Positions 1 through 41,257 of a stretch of DNA of 63,316 bases are shown piece by piece. Origin of the DNA: Apostichopus californicus (lineage: Eukaryota > Echinodermata > Holothuroidea > Aspidochirotida > Stichopodidae). The stretch is taken from positions 1-63,316 of the forward strand of contig JAIPMN010001237.1 of the NCBI GenBank assembly GCA_020650975.1, read 5' to 3'. The notes under the pieces were generated by a model. The model worked only from the letters and a program-made list of their open reading frames with translations, ran no database searches and was not told the origin of the DNA. How positions within the stretch are numbered: the stretch's first letter is position 1; each line of letters starts with the position of its first letter. The translations under genes were made by a program, and so were the position numbers.

Positions 1-898
1 TGAGTCGAAAGGGAACTTTCAATTCATATGACATCATAGGACCACAAACCCACTTAAAAATATCTTTGACATCCACCACATCAAATTTTTCCAACTTTAG
101 TCTGAAAGTCAAAATAGAGGAAATGGTATTTGGAGGTCTGATCCCTTAGAAGACGAAAATAGCATTACTTTATGTATGGTAAATAACAAATTTGCAATAT
201 ATTTACATTAAAATTTAAAGGACACTCATTCTAAAATATGCAGAGAAAACAAAATGGAAAGAGAGCCATTTAATTCAGTAAAGTCCTTCTCAACTATTAT
301 TCTTTTTCTTTCACTCATTTTTAAACATCAAAATAATTTCTTTTGATTTGATGATAATGGTAGCTCAGCTTTAAGACAAGTCAATGGAAAGCAAATCACA
401 CCAACTAACCCAATCAGAAGGATTTGCAACCCCCCCCCTTCAACCTCATGATGCCCCCCCCCCTCCCAAAAAACAGTTTGTAAAATCCTTTACATTATTG
501 ACAAAAATATGTTTATATATATAAAGTCCCACAATGTTTACACGACATGTTTGTGTAAATCTTCTCTAACCAATGATATTGACTGTTCTATGCTAGATGT
601 TCTTTTACTAAAAATACAAAAGACCCCAAACCAGTACAAATTTCAAAACTATTTCAACCAGCGCATAAGGGCTCTAATGACAGTTAGTATGATACACAGA
701 CGAGAAGTAACTTCAAGACAGTATCAGCGTAAGATATAATACCCTTACCATTCTGACTTTAACAAACATTAAATGGCAAATATGTGTACAAAACTATGTA
801 GCTCTGAAATAGCAAAGATCCCAACTTTGATGAATTTTGCCCTTTTTTTCTTTCTGGTAGAGATAAGGACAAACAACTGAAACTGATCTAATACTCAC

Positions 899-3800
899 CT
901 CTTACTCTCTCTGAGATAAAGCAGGAACAGACGCTGAGAAAGAAATTAAAATAAAGAAGTAGACAGTGTTAAAGATGGAAAATACCACTAATAATTTTTT
1001 TTATTTTTAATATCAGCTAATAATTAAGGATAATCTTGTTGCATATGAACATTTAATTGTTTTTAAAAGTTTAAAAGTAACTGACCTTCTCAAGAGTTTA
1101 CAAAGTATTTTTTGTGACATTAAATATAACATCAATCTGGAAGGTAGTTAGTTTACGACGTTTAACAGCCACACGTGAATGTGCTAGACACCAAATGGAT
1201 TCATATAGCCTCACACGTCATATGAGGTGGCTATTCAAATTAACAGTTTTAGCATATTTTGGATTTGCTTACAATTACTAAGACCATTTTCAGATGGAAA
1301 AACTGTAGATTTTTCCTGGATGGAGAATCCACCTAATTGGAGTCAGCCAGGGTCTGAACCTACACCCTGCCAGATGCTAGATTTCATTGCTCCTAATTCC
1401 ATGGCCTTTATCTACTCAGGATATGAAGATGCAATTGTAAACTACTGCTTTCAGGGATATACTTACCACCTTTTACTTCAATAAAGTTAAAGACCACACT
1501 GACTATTTAACCTAAAGCTTAAAACTTCAAAATTTTAAACATTAAAACCCACACCGTTTATCACTTCAGTGTAAATACAATAATATCATCAACAGAGAGT
1601 GTGTAGTGAACGCATAATGAAACTTGTTTGTAAAAAGTCTACTGTAACGTACCTGTCTAATCAGAAGTTCCAACGGTAAGGAAAGGGTGAACGCATAGTT
1701 TCCAAACTCGTAACCCTCAGATTTTAACTGTTCAGCCGACTAAAATATAGAAAGGAAAAAAACACAACTTCTAAAAACATGACTACATCTGGGTACGTGT
1801 GGTCCAATAATTTGTCCAGCACTAAGTTTTTTCCAGAAGGCAATTACACTTTCATAATAAAAATTTAATCACATTCTTTTACCCCATAATTAAGCATGGA
1901 TAGATAAAGAACTGGGGATGTCTTTAAATTCAGAATTTTGACAACAGCGTTATTCAGCAAAGACAAGCCTTAGAAGTAGCTGTTTGTTTTAAGTCATCAA
2001 GTTCTGGGAAATGGTCCAAAACCCTTCCAATTCTACTCAATATAAGAGAGCAATACAAAAAACAAGAAAATGTCTAAAAATGTGTCACAAAATTAACTTA
2101 AATTAAGTAGAAATTTACCATCTCATTCAGTCAGACTGACAATTTTGTACCTTAACAGTTTTCACACAATAGGCAAATGTTGTCAATCTTTCATAATTGC
2201 ACACATTTCCTTCTCTATTGGAGGCCCAAATTAACTCTATTTAAAATAAGGAGAAATTATAGGAATTTTCTTACTGTTTGAAAATTGAGAAATTAAGCTG
2301 ATGAAACGCAGTGGTTTTTAGTGTTAAACAATAAGGATTAAAAAATTTAAATTTCCCAAAAGCAAGACCTAAAAGAAGGAAACCTTGAAAAACAGTGTAA
2401 TTTTATCAAAGCAGAAATTTTTGCAATTTGTAGCTTTTTCACAATTATTTGAGGTTAACATTTTATGAGCTTATTAGAACACTTATGCTATAACTCTCTT
2501 TTCTCCTGTTGAACTGAAAACTTGCCTATGTGGAATAAAGTACAAGCCATGCAGTATTTTTTAATTGCTTTGCTTTTGACACCAATATTGCTAATAAAAC
2601 TTTTGTCAGTAGAGTTCCTCTGCAAAAAGTGCAAAGTTTAATGATAATCTGTGAAATTTGGTCACTTTCTAAAAAAAAAATATGAAGAAAACTAGAATCA
2701 AAAGTCAAACCTCATGAATAAACTGTTTTTCACATAAATCCTGCAAGATCCCCAAACACAGAGGACAGACTGGTACATCTTTTGTTTGACATTTATCTTT
2801 GTCTGCTACTGCATTTTCCTTCTCTTTCGGTTTTAAACCAGCACCCTCATTTTCCTCTTTGATATTCTGCACAAAAAAGAAAAAAATGAGTATTATTATT
2901 AGGGTTTCAATACAATACAAAGGAAAAGTTATCATAAATCTCATAGTTAAAGGATATATGCATCCATGGTAGAAAGTGAAATGTTATGACAATAGATATA
3001 TCTACATGTAATTTGTAATATTCTGCTATGTTTATTGTAATTCTTCCACTGGCTGAAAATTAATTCAGGATTCAAGTTGCAATTTATGTCAATGAAAGGA
3101 TCAACACAACTGATCTACTTTTCAAAATCCTCTAATTTGGCCCACTCCCCTATAAATATTTCATCACTTGAAAAAGTGGGATCCACATTATTTCAAGACC
3201 AATTGTAGAGAGAAACACATTTTCAGAAGCGTAGAAGGGCCCGAAGGGGCCTCCTTAGTACTATAAATAGCTGTCAAGGGTGTCTTCCCCATATAACCCA
3301 TGCCCCCCCTCCCCCTTTATGTATGGTGGTGCATGGTCACTTAGCATATTCCATAACTTTGCATACTGTGTTGTATATATGTAGCTGTACTTACAGACAC
3401 TGTAGCTGCCGATTTCATAAGTCAAATTGTAACCACTTTTTTAAATCAAATTTTAATTCACAAAGCCCAAACAAAAATGGTTCAAATTGCTACAGAGCAA
3501 GAAGAAAACATCAATTTTGTATTCTGAGGCATTTTTATGAATTATTTCACCTATTAACTAGAATTATACAATAAAATTCATCTCATGCACTCAAATTAGG
3601 GACAGTTTTCCTTTCTTTGAACACTTTGACTCGAGAACCTTACAAGTATAAATCTATCTCTTACTGACGGAATTTGATGAACTCACTTAGGTGAAGGATA
3701 GGTCTAACTAAATTACAGAGCAAAATCAGAGACCTATTGATAAGGCAGAACCATTTATAATCTTTGCACCACGATGCTACCGTATACCATCCTACCAATT

Positions 3801-5209
3801 TATTGCTTCACTGAGGGCTTCAAATTACACTTCATATTACCTCTTGTTTAGGGTTGAAGTAAGCTGCTTGACATCTGATATTTTGAAATCGAAGCTGACA
3901 ACGGGGACAACAGCCGCATTCTTGTAGAGCAGACAATAGTACTTTCCTGATCGAGTCATCTTCCAAGTTGACCTTTTCAATGGGCTAAACAGCAAAACCA
4001 GAAAACAAGCTTTTGGTAATGAGATACATTTTCTGCAATGATGTATATATAAACACTGAAAGATCTGGACTAAATTTCCATCTCAGCCGTATTTCAGGTC
4101 ACCATAATTAACAAAAAGATTAATCCCACAGAATGATTTCAATAAACTGTGCCTGAAAGAATTGCTGTTAAACTACTGTATAGTCTTAGATATTTTGCTT
4201 CACAGTTTGTTAACTAGTGTACAGTATTGTCTGCATGGCACTATAGTGGGCATATTGATGAGGTGCAAGGTGGACAAACCACTGTGTTACCAAAGATAGT
4301 ACCCATTGGGGTTAGCTCAGCAAATAATTAAATTGATAGGCCTAGTTAGAATTCTGTGATTGGTTTTCCTCAATCACAGATGTTGTTCACTCAGCAGTCA
4401 AACGAAGGTACTCAATACTGTCTTTAAAAAATATTGATACTTTCTTTAGTAGTAAGAGTGGTCATATTAAATGGGGTTAAAGATGCACTTATTAATTAAT
4501 TTTTATTTGTATATAGTATATATATTTTGTTATATTTTTGTGTATTCTTGTCCTTGGATTTTCTATGGTTGGCCTTTCTATGAGGCATGTGCCCTGCTAG
4601 GCCCTTTAAACAGTTATATTATGTTAATATAAACAGATTCTGGGAGCACAATACTTCATCTTGTAAAATATTAAAAGCAAAATGCAGATGCACTTGAAAG
4701 GCAGTTTTGCTACTCAGAACATTTGATAAAGAAGTGAATCAGTTCAAACTAGCAATAACTACCAATGGCAGAGGCATAGATAAACTTGGGTATAAGCAAG
4801 AATTGCAAACATTTTTATGGAAATTCTTTGATTCAAAAAGTGGCAAAGACTGGTACTTTGGTAGACCATATGTGGGAAGTCGTTCTTGTATGGCATTTAT
4901 AAACATTCACGCTGACAACTAAGCATGGCATTGGGAATGGGATAGTAACTGTCAAAACAAAAATATGGAAACTGTATTATTGGTTCTATTGATGTAATGT
5001 ATAGTATCGTCATACGATTGCAACTAGGCCTAGTATAGTGCTATGCGTTCGCGCAACTAGGACAAATGAAAACAATATAGGGAAACGGTTAAGAAGCACT
5101 AAGTTACAGGTATGACAAATGTTTAATGTACTCTTATGGAATCCGCGTTGCCTGGGTTCGATGAGCCTTTCTCTGGATACGTAACCGTTTGATTATTAGT
5201 CTCCGCCAT
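899..5209 (-). CDS. PUS10: tRNA pseudouridine synthase Pus10, 5' part (continues beyond left edge)
   Basis: PUS10 makes pseudouridine in the T-arm of tRNAs, and in vertebrates also assists microRNA processing. Coding exons read on the minus strand: 5186-5209 (tentative first exon, MAETNNQT), 3841-3984, 2711-2866, 1653-1739 and 899-933. All have GT-AG borders; the first four end in phase 0 and the fifth in phase 2. The second exon carries GCCPRC and the third CPLCLGILQDLCEKQFI, which together give the two CxxC pairs of the PUS10 N-terminal zinc site; the latter closely matches the vertebrate CLGILQEFCEKDF. The fourth exon (YEFGNYAFTLSLPLELLIRQ) matches the following THUMP-like region. The 35-bp exon (RLFLLYLRESK) fits by phase and weak similarity. 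The catalytic domain lies off the left edge. The start ATGGCGG at 5209 is inferred from phase and context; its donor (GTTACG) is weak. Identity is firm, and the terminal exons are less sure. Confidence 0.92.
1137..1420. repeat. Dispersed repeat, copy A
   Basis: This segment in a PUS10 intron resembles 35983-36275. Shared blocks in the same order include a GGAAGG-AGTTA-TTTACGACGT start, a GTGCT/GTGAGA stretch, CAAATGG, a CATTTTCAG-GG-AAAAC block, TGGATTTCTCTGGA-like sequence, and GATGCTAG-TTTCATTGCT near the end. No terminal inverted repeats or coding capacity are evident, so the element class is unknown. Confidence 0.7.
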
Positions 5210-6688
5210 ATCAGTTAGATTGAAATAAGATGGAAACCAATTGAAGATCAATATTCGAAGAGCTTATTAGAGATTAACACCATAAACTAAGAAAAGGTGA
5301 TATTTTTCACCCCTCATGGAGAGGCGGTAGCATGCAAGTTCAACTTGTCCTAATGAACCTCTGCTATCGCATGGTCTACGGAGTCTCATACACTATCACT
5401 GCTGTGTGTTTCCGCGAGCGACATTATCATCATTTAATTGATCTATATGGTAGAACCGTAATGAAACACTTCCACAACTTACAGCATCACAGGTTTAACC
5501 TTCCCTCACACAACTGATTCTGTAAATGCTGCATCTAAAATGTTGATGGCATTTGCGTTAATATAAACTTACTGTGTTTCCCAACTTTAAAATTTGAAAA
5601 GAAAAACAAAGAGAAAGTAAAAGGTTTCAGCTAGGTCCTAGTGGCAATATATATGACATCACAGATTTATCAAATAACTGCATACGGATATAATTTGTAA
5701 ACTAGGTTGCCTCCCAAACGGAGCAAGATTTTCCTGAGCTGCTTTTCTGAGCTGCTTTCGTAAAACGTTTAACGTTATAAAAACATATTTAGAGGCTCTT
5801 TTAAAAATGTTAAGATAACGTTTTGTGTTTGCTGGGCCGGGCTGTGTAGAAATATATTTTTAACTGTGAGAATCAGCTCATGAAATCACCAAGTTAGTTA
5901 GTCTGTTAGTTCGTAACAAAAGAACGTGCTATTGGCAACCCGTCCGTGCTAATGGATTTGATCATTATCATTTTTTGTTCCCATTTTATCAAGCATGTTG
6001 TCACAAAATGCTTGAAAAACTAAATAAAATCCAGTCTAAAACATTTATTTTTGTCTATTTTTGTTTACGTTTTTAACTTTTCTCAGTTTAATCAAGTGTT
6101 GCTTCTGGAAAATTATTTTTGGGTCATTTTTAAAGGATTATTGTAACCTACAAAATTGAGAAATACAGCACCATTTTGCATCTAGGCATTCTTTAACATC
6201 TTAACACCCCCTCCCCTTAGACCCCTACCCCAGGACGGCGATCATTATGTAAGCAGCACATTAATGAATAATGGGCCGGTATAGGTGGAAATGCCCGGGC
6301 CGGTTTTAAGACCCAGTCAGACCCCTGGATGTACTTAGGCTACGGTTTTCTTGTTGGAAATAACATATTCAGTTTAGAAAGAAGAATCATTCGTAAGAAA
6401 CTTATGAGAACTTTAGATAATAATGAAGTGATTAACTGCATAATATAATATTATTATCTAACACATGTTTTACGGAGCAAAATAAGTATAACGAAAGGCT
6501 AACCATACCTTTCCGTGCGTAAATGGCGCCTATTTCTCTAATGAATAATCATGTTAACGTCATAGTTCAACTACTTTGACCTCAGCGAGCGGAGCAGGAA
6601 GCGCAGGTCCTGCCCGCGATAATATTCACAATTTCTACTGTGCATGATTAGTAGTACATAGCGTATGAGGACTACGTGAGAATGAAAA
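5210..6688. promoter_or_regulatory. Divergent PUS10/YY1 intergenic region
   Basis: About 1.5 kb separates the inferred PUS10 start codon (minus strand) from the YY1 start codon (plus strand), so both promoters should lie here. The right part (about 6515-6625) is richer in CG, and AAATGGCGCC at 6521-6530 resembles a YY1 site. The PUS10 start itself lies in ATGGCGG, which also fits a YY1/TISU-type element. I see no TATA box at a convincing position. The short ORF at 5332-5517 shows no homology and I do not call it. Confidence 0.5.
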
Positions 6689-12623
<5,935 letters not shown>

Positions 12624-13374
12624 TGACGAGAATTATGTACTTTGGAAAGACTTTTCTGAACAGGTTGCGCATCATATCGTTATGTGCGCAAAACGACACT
12701 TTTGTAGTGTGTGGAAAACCAGATGCAGCAACCTTACGCTTCTCTTTCACAGTGGTGTTTGCTTTCACTGCTGCAACTTACAACCTGAGATTTTAGACGT
12801 ACTCTGAATCTGCCAGAAATACTATACGGTTTCAGCCGGCCACTGTTTATGGGCTCCATAGATCCACACGGATTCGCTCCTGCAGATGGACGTGGAATGG
12901 GAAGTGTCTCCAAACTATAATGTGCCACTAAGAATCAGACAACACTCAATGTGATTATTACAATAGCATTAATAAGGTGTTCCCCTTAAACTGGACAGGA
13001 TTTCTTGTGTGGTCAGTTTTAATGGCAGTTAAGATAATTTAGATCAAAACTAGTAAATTTTGGGTGTCACTAGGCAACCACTAAAACAAGACATTTGACA
13101 ATGGTGTAAATGCTAGCTTGGAGGAAAGTGCAGTTGAGAGTTATCAAATATTGTATCAAACAATATGTATGCTGTTGCCAGGAGTTATTGTATTGCTGTT
13201 ACATCAGTAATGCACTGAACAAAAGTACAACTACCAGCCTTTGTAAGGTTTAATATTCTCACAGTAAAACACTCCTCGAAGGTAGGCAGGCCGCCACTAT
13301 ATAAGTATGCCTGTTAGCCCCATGTTAACACATACAGTAGTCAGTGCTGACAGATAATACTTAGAATAAAACTT

Positions 13375-13380
13375 CTTTGA
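13375..13380 (+). terminator. Possible YY1 polyadenylation signal
   Basis: An AATAAA hexamer lies about 750 bp after the YY1 stop codon. It is a candidate only; no transcript evidence is available, and other A/T-rich hexamers exist further on. Confidence 0.3.
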
Positions 13381-16300
13381 ATATTTCTTCAGTGGAAACT
13401 GGACAAATCGGCGCATACAGCTATAGGTTGTATGCACAGTCACTATGTATTTATGAACAGTACCCTCTGCTCTATTAATTTAAGTCTAAGCCATCTCAGT
13501 CCACTCAACCAGCTTTTGCTGCAGTGTCTCCATCCTCCTATAAATTATGTTAGTCCTCATAGAGGTGTCTCCAACCTCTTATGTACCTCATAGAAACTAA
13601 CTTTACTTTGTGACATTACTATTACTGATGTACTAGCTGTCTGTCTTAAATATAGAACAAAGGTTAGGTTGTAAAATTCGACAAATACAAACAGCTTTTT
13701 TTGCCTTTTTTGTGTCTTTTCACGGTTTGGTAATATTGTGTCATAGAAACATGATTGATGATATACAGTAGTATTCATGTAATGAATACAGTTGCAATTA
13801 CAACTAATTTGAGATGTCTTACTCATCGGTTTATGGCTAGTAAATGACTGTATCCTCTACCATGCAGCTGTTGAACTTTGTACCCTACTGCCAACCACTT
13901 CAGTAGCAAACGATCTTTCTGTTGCTGTCGTTAAAATAATATCATAATTGGACGATTTGAAGTAAAAGTTAAGTATTACTTTGAGATATGGCGGAAGCTA
14001 ACTTGAGAGCGATGTTTCTTTTTGTCTTACAGTTTTGAAGGAGAAAAAATGCTGATTATTTGAAACTTTCTATGCTTGTTTCTTGGGAATTGGAAAATGT
14101 TGCAGTAATGTAGAGTGTCTGGTGTTAAAATGCTATCAGGACAATTTAGTCAGAAGATTGATGAATCACAGAAGGTTTCTTTACAAAACAGCATGGAAAA
14201 GACCGAATGACACCTTTGATAATGAGGGGAGGAGGGGATAGGGGGAGGGGGAGAGAGGGGTTGGTGAATTGGGAAGAAGAATAACACTACAACCTTGTGT
14301 TCAATTTAATATGCAGGCTTGAATTTATCAATCTTTATGTGATAGAAAGTGTATTTTGTTATATTGGGCCATTTGCAATGTTAGTGGTTTTTAAATGAAA
14401 CCCTTGAAGAAGTTCGACAAAATTTAATTTAATACTTTTAAAAAGGTCAGTACAGTATCCCACTTAATTCTAACGAAATACCTAATTTTACTCTCCCTCA
14501 AAGTTAACATTAATTTATTTGCAGCTTATGTGATTCTACCTAACATTTCAAGACGGAAAATGTGAAGAGGAATTTATTGACATTCCTTTTGTCAGTTTGG
14601 TTACTATTTATTTGTATTGTATTAATAGCTCTTTGTCTATATTGATGTCACAGGTGGTAAAGCCTGCGTTCACTGGTGTTCAGGATTTTAACAACAGGAT
14701 GCTTATTTGGCTACACTATTGATTACTTGCCGTAGGCAGGCAAGTAACCTATGCAGTCAAGTTGGCATGTGTGGGTGTGCTCGTACATGTGTGGGTATGT
14801 AATGCCCTAGCTTGTTAACACGATATCTCAAGATAGGTCGCATCTGCAGTTCTCATATTTGGCATGTGGCTTCCCCATAATTATTGAAGGAATGCTATTG
14901 GTTTGGCTGGTCAAATGTCACTTGGGGTGGGCATCATGTGAAAATATCAATAACGCTGTATCTCCAGAACCTAGCCATGAAAGGAGTTCTACTGATCAGT
15001 GTTGACAACTGGTAGTGGGAAAAATACATAGAAGGCCGTCATTCAAAGTTTCCTAAATATGACTCAAACTTTCTTCTGACTTAGGGACATCCTCAGGTAT
15101 ATGATAAGAATATGATAAGATAATGAGCAGTCTTGGATTCAGCACTCCAGTATGTGAAAAGGACACTCATAGACAATTATAGACGTAGTTACCAAAATTG
15201 TCACAACAGTTGCTTACTTGTGGAAATGGGATGTCCATTCTGGTTGCAGACTTCATGTGTTAGCCAATTCTGACAAATTTGTCAAAAACTACTATGATTT
15301 CTAGGGAGTAAACTGGTTCCTTTAGAGGAATTGGGTCACTGATAATGATCTTGTTGACAGGTTTGTGTACCAGAAGAAGTCAACTCTTTGAAAGGTTGTT
15401 CTGCGTATACTGTTAAGGCAAGTTACCACTGGGAGGGTCTTCACGCTGGTTCTCTTTATCCCTTTGCATGTTATTTTAAAGTAAATTGTGGAAAGAAAGA
15501 AAATATTACAAACTGTGCCTTACACTTAACTCAGACATTGTTAGTAACGTTTTGTTCTGTGCTGTTGTAGCAACCTTTAAAGATTATATGTTAACCCTCC
15601 TTCCCCACCTCCCCCCACCCACCCCGCCTCCCACATAACTAACTGTCCCGTCAAAGCATGGTTAGTCCTTTTTTCTGACTATGGGTCCTATTTTGTAAGC
15701 GGATATCTGGATGGATTGGTCCACTGTAGACCTTGTTTAGTTACATTTGTGGAGAATTATTGATTCCTTGAAGTTAAGGTTCTATAGGGTTTATTATGTA
15801 AAGTGTGCGGGCCAGGCATGTTCAAAACAGTTTGCACAATTTACATAACTTCTCATTAATTTGTATTCAGTCACAGTTTTTTCTAACTCTTTAGGTAGAC
15901 TTCAAGGGTTGGCATGTATTGGTCTTTACCAGCAGGTCAACACATTGAATTTTATATGATATGCAAGGCTCATTCCACAGTAGGAAAATGTACCAACCAT
16001 GGAGGGTCATGTGACCTGCTCCCAGGTGCTACTAATACATTATTTAACCCTTTGTCAGTTCGAAGTGATAGGAGTTTCGTAGACAAAAGAAATTGAAAGA
16101 TGCAGTAAACATTGGAACAATGTAAGCCTAGGTTAGATTCCGTTGCCCACGTAGCATCATCTAGAATGTGGTAGCTACGAGATTACTTGTAGAATATACA
16201 TTTAGGAGTACTATAAGAGTACTCAAGTAAGAGTACTCAAGTAAGAGTGCTACAAGGGAGCACGTCTGTATTATTGGTACTTTTATGCACGTCTCCTAAT

Positions 16301-18512
16301 TGACAGTCTGTCCAGATTCATATATACGCCAGTGGGTCAACATGGTTGACTATATGGTAGAGGTCAAAGGTCATTTAATACTAAACCTGTGTTGAGTGTG
16401 CATCACAGCAAAGTCATGTTCGTATTCTGTCAGTTATCAAACCATTATATCTGCATTTCTGACAAGTAGTATACCAAAATGATTGGTATTGTCAGTAAAT
16501 TGGTTCCATCTGCATGCATTGTGTGAAAGATGAGTATAAATATTTAAATGAAAACATATAAAGAGGAAATCTTTTTCCATTTTTCCAGTAGAAAACCACA
16601 CATAGATAGTAAGATTCTGAAATAATCTGCAAACTGTGCAAAGTACATCGTCAGCTAAACCTCAATTGTCTTCTTGGTTTTAGGTGAAAATGGTTTGGTG
16701 ATATAGAAAGTGAGCAAGTATTAAACATAGTATCTAGTTTACATATCTTTTTAGCCAAGTTTTGTGATTGAAAAATACAACTTGAAACATTTCATGATCT
16801 GTTTAGCCAATGGGCAAATTTGAAACATCTCATTTGCATTTGGCTTTAGCAATGATTCATTGTCTAATGCAGAAGGCATATAAATGCCTCATGCTTATAA
16901 TTAAAATCAAATTACCAAATAAAGGCTTAGTCGGATCAAAGTGTAATGGAACAATATATATTTGCTACATGTTGCTGTAGTGAAAGAGTGTTTTCATTAA
17001 CGTGAAGGCCCTCGACCATACTGTCAGCATACATTGGAAAGATTTGTAGTTATCAATTTTGATTTTTCAGATTGTTAGTCAGTAATTACAAAATGTAGAA
17101 AGTAGGTGGTTTGCAAACTTACAAAATTATACGACAGTGGTGCTTCGTGTCTTGAGAAGCTGATTAAATTAATTTATATCAGAGATGTCAGATATAAACT
17201 AGACCTACTACACTTATATATATCAAATAATACAATTGACCTTTGCCTACTTTGCATATAAGCATTGGGGCTGCAGCTGATATTTTCATTCATGTGTTGA
17301 GAATGATTATCGATTTATTTGACCTTTTTGAGGCAAGAAGACATTTCAAAGAGTATAATGGCACAGACCATTTGGATGAGTAATTTGAGTGAAATTGATG
17401 ACGCGAATCAAAGTATCGTTGATGCCGGCATGAGGGTATGTGTTTGTTGTAAAGTGCAGAATTTCTAGACCAAATCATCTTTGTAAAGTCCAAATTCATC
17501 GGTCGAATTAGTTGTGCATCACAATATTACCCATTTGTTGGGTGCGTCCGCTATGAAGGAAGGGTGCCTATGCTCTGTTCATACTTTAACAATGCAAAGA
17601 CATTCATTTAAGTTACTTTTATTATCAATAAAAGAAAACAAAACTATTTAATAATGTGTTAGTTGTTATCATTGTTTGTATCTTTTAAAGCATTGCAGGT
17701 CTACAGTCTTTCGAAAACATTGGACTTCCTCTCTCCATATTGCAACACCACTTGAACATCCCATGTCTTCTTGCCTTTCCCCCTCTCAACACTTTTTATT
17801 ATATCTGTTCCTACTTTGACTGCATTAATTTCATAAATACTGGTATTGAAGTCGGTCGTATCTCAAATAGATCCTGTTTAAGGTATTCGTGTAATTCTCC
17901 ATACAGTTTTTCCTTCTCATCCAAAAGCTGCAATCAGCAGATTATTAGCCTGAAGAGAAAATGACAATGACTTTAGCTTGTGTTATTAGTATATTCCAAG
18001 TACTGAGTACCTGGGTATCACTGCTGGTATTGACTGTGTTGTTGATGTTCGTTTTGCAAAGAAATATGCCCTGTGACATTTCTTGTGGCAGCCATTCACA
18101 CAACAGTAACAATTTTTCCCAAAAATCATGCATAGAGATGACAAAAAATTACATTGCCAAATGACCAGTCACTAAAATACACTTTGCAATGTCTGAGTTT
18201 GCTGATATAATGTTACTTACCTGAATTTTAAGCTGAAGAAAATAATGGTTTGAAAATCCATCACCATATTTTAAAGCTTGGAGACAATACATGACCATAA
18301 AAAATTTCACAAGCAAAAATTTGGTAACAGCGGCCAATAAACTTACTTGATAACTTAACTATGAAATTATTAGGGCAATTCTGTCAGGTAAAATATGATT
18401 GATCATAGGAACTATTTTACTGAAGTAAACAGAATATGTGTCCAAGCAGGTGGAACAATTCCAAGTCTTAACTGTACAAGTAACCAATGCGTGTAGAAGA
18501 CAGTAGGACCAT

Positions 18513-18540
18513 GGAGCTATAAACATCTGTTTATAGCTCC
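18513..18540. repeat. Perfect 12-bp hairpin
   Basis: GGAGCTATAAAC at 18513-18524 is followed by a 4-base loop (ATCT) and its exact reverse complement at 18529-18540. Flanking bases add little further pairing. It lies in the spacer upstream of ZFYVE21. The arms are too short for a microRNA precursor, and the function is unknown. Confidence 0.7.
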
Positions 18541-19098
18541 AAGGTAGGACTGAGTGAGACTGGACTACGAACATATAAAAAAGTAACTTGGAAACAGGAT
18601 CTTGTGACATTTACCATAAACACTCCAATTTTTGTTATAAACATACCTTATACAAGGTTGACTAACTTATGGCACTTATTCTTTATAATAACATCGCTCG
18701 AATATACTAATTTGGGAGCAGGAAATTTGAATTTCCCTGTTCCAAAAAAATTTCCCTTGGTACATGATTTCCCAGTTGGAATTTCCCTTGTTACTCTTTT
18801 GCGCTGTGCGCCATCACGTAACTTTTTACACCCCTTATGAATATGCAATATTGTCGTCTGTCGCCTCAGTCCAAAATCAAAACAACACGAATTTACGTCA
18901 GCATGCATGATATTTATCGAAGACCTAGACAGGTCAGTTTTGTGCAGTCTGATCTTGGTCTACCCATAGTGATTTGAGATTTGATGTTGAAGCAATCTTT
19001 GACTTCACTCGTACTCCTCGTTACATATTTAGATCGTTCGGTTGAAGCTGTCAGAAGACTAAGGGTAAGATTTGAAGTTGACGAATTTGAACTTCTGA

Positions 19099-40247
<21,149 letters not shown>

Positions 40248-41257
40248 TACATATTGCCGCAAATCCTGCTCCGAATGGTAAAATCAGATGTTTGTTTCAG
40301 TTAATTTCTCGCAATGATGAAAATGGAATATTTGTCACTGAGAAGACACCAGCTTGCCAATATTTCAAGGTTTCATTGTGGAAACTTGTAGGAAACCTTT
40401 TGTGATTAATCTTGAGGTTACAGTATTTTATTTTCCTGCCAGTCATCTACCAAACGAAGATGGGGTTTATTGTGAGTGTACTAACAGTAAGAGTGCAAAT
40501 TATTTATTCATATCTATAATTATATATATTTAAAAAAATACAAAATATTTCAGTATGCTTAATGATGATCAGCATGGGGAATAGTCAAGTAATTTTTTTT
40601 TATTTTTATTTTTATTTTTGATGAAAAGCTGATGAAACTGACCACAGAGCACAAAATAAAAGCTAAAAACATACTGCTGAACTTATAGCGCAAAATAGAC
40701 ACAAAAAAAGTCACCAAAACAGTTTTTTTTGGTACAAAAATACAGGCACACTATAAAGTAAAGGTCAAAGTTCATCCCATGCACTTTTCTTATTTGCTCT
40801 GCTTCTAAAGTCAACAGTGTATCACACAAGTATGACAACTATTTTTTTAATTTGTGTATAATTTTGTTTTATGTCAATATACTATGAAGCATACAGCAAA
40901 TTTGAGGTCCTTTTAGGAACAAAGTCTGACCTACACCTTTCTATCACCCACGAAGAATGTTACTATTCTACCTTTCAAGACTATGACTAAACTATCAAGT
41001 TTTTCTTACAATTTTTTTTCTGTTATGATTGGCAGTGCTCTGGTGCAATAACTGCATATATTCATACAGTATAGCTGTCCCAATGCAGGGTGTTATCGGT
41101 GGCAATGGTCAGACAATCAATATATATATATATATTAGTATCTACTTTACAGTCACTCTTCAAGTCATTTCTCACCAAACTGAAAACGATTGGCAAGCAA
41201 GATGTCAACTTAACAGAAATCTCTTAAAATACATTCTTATCATCGTCCCATCACATG

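Noticed and set aside
4707..4922. 71-codon open frame upstream of the PUS10 exons
   Set aside because: No family match. It lies on the strand opposite PUS10 in its first intron, with no splice partner.
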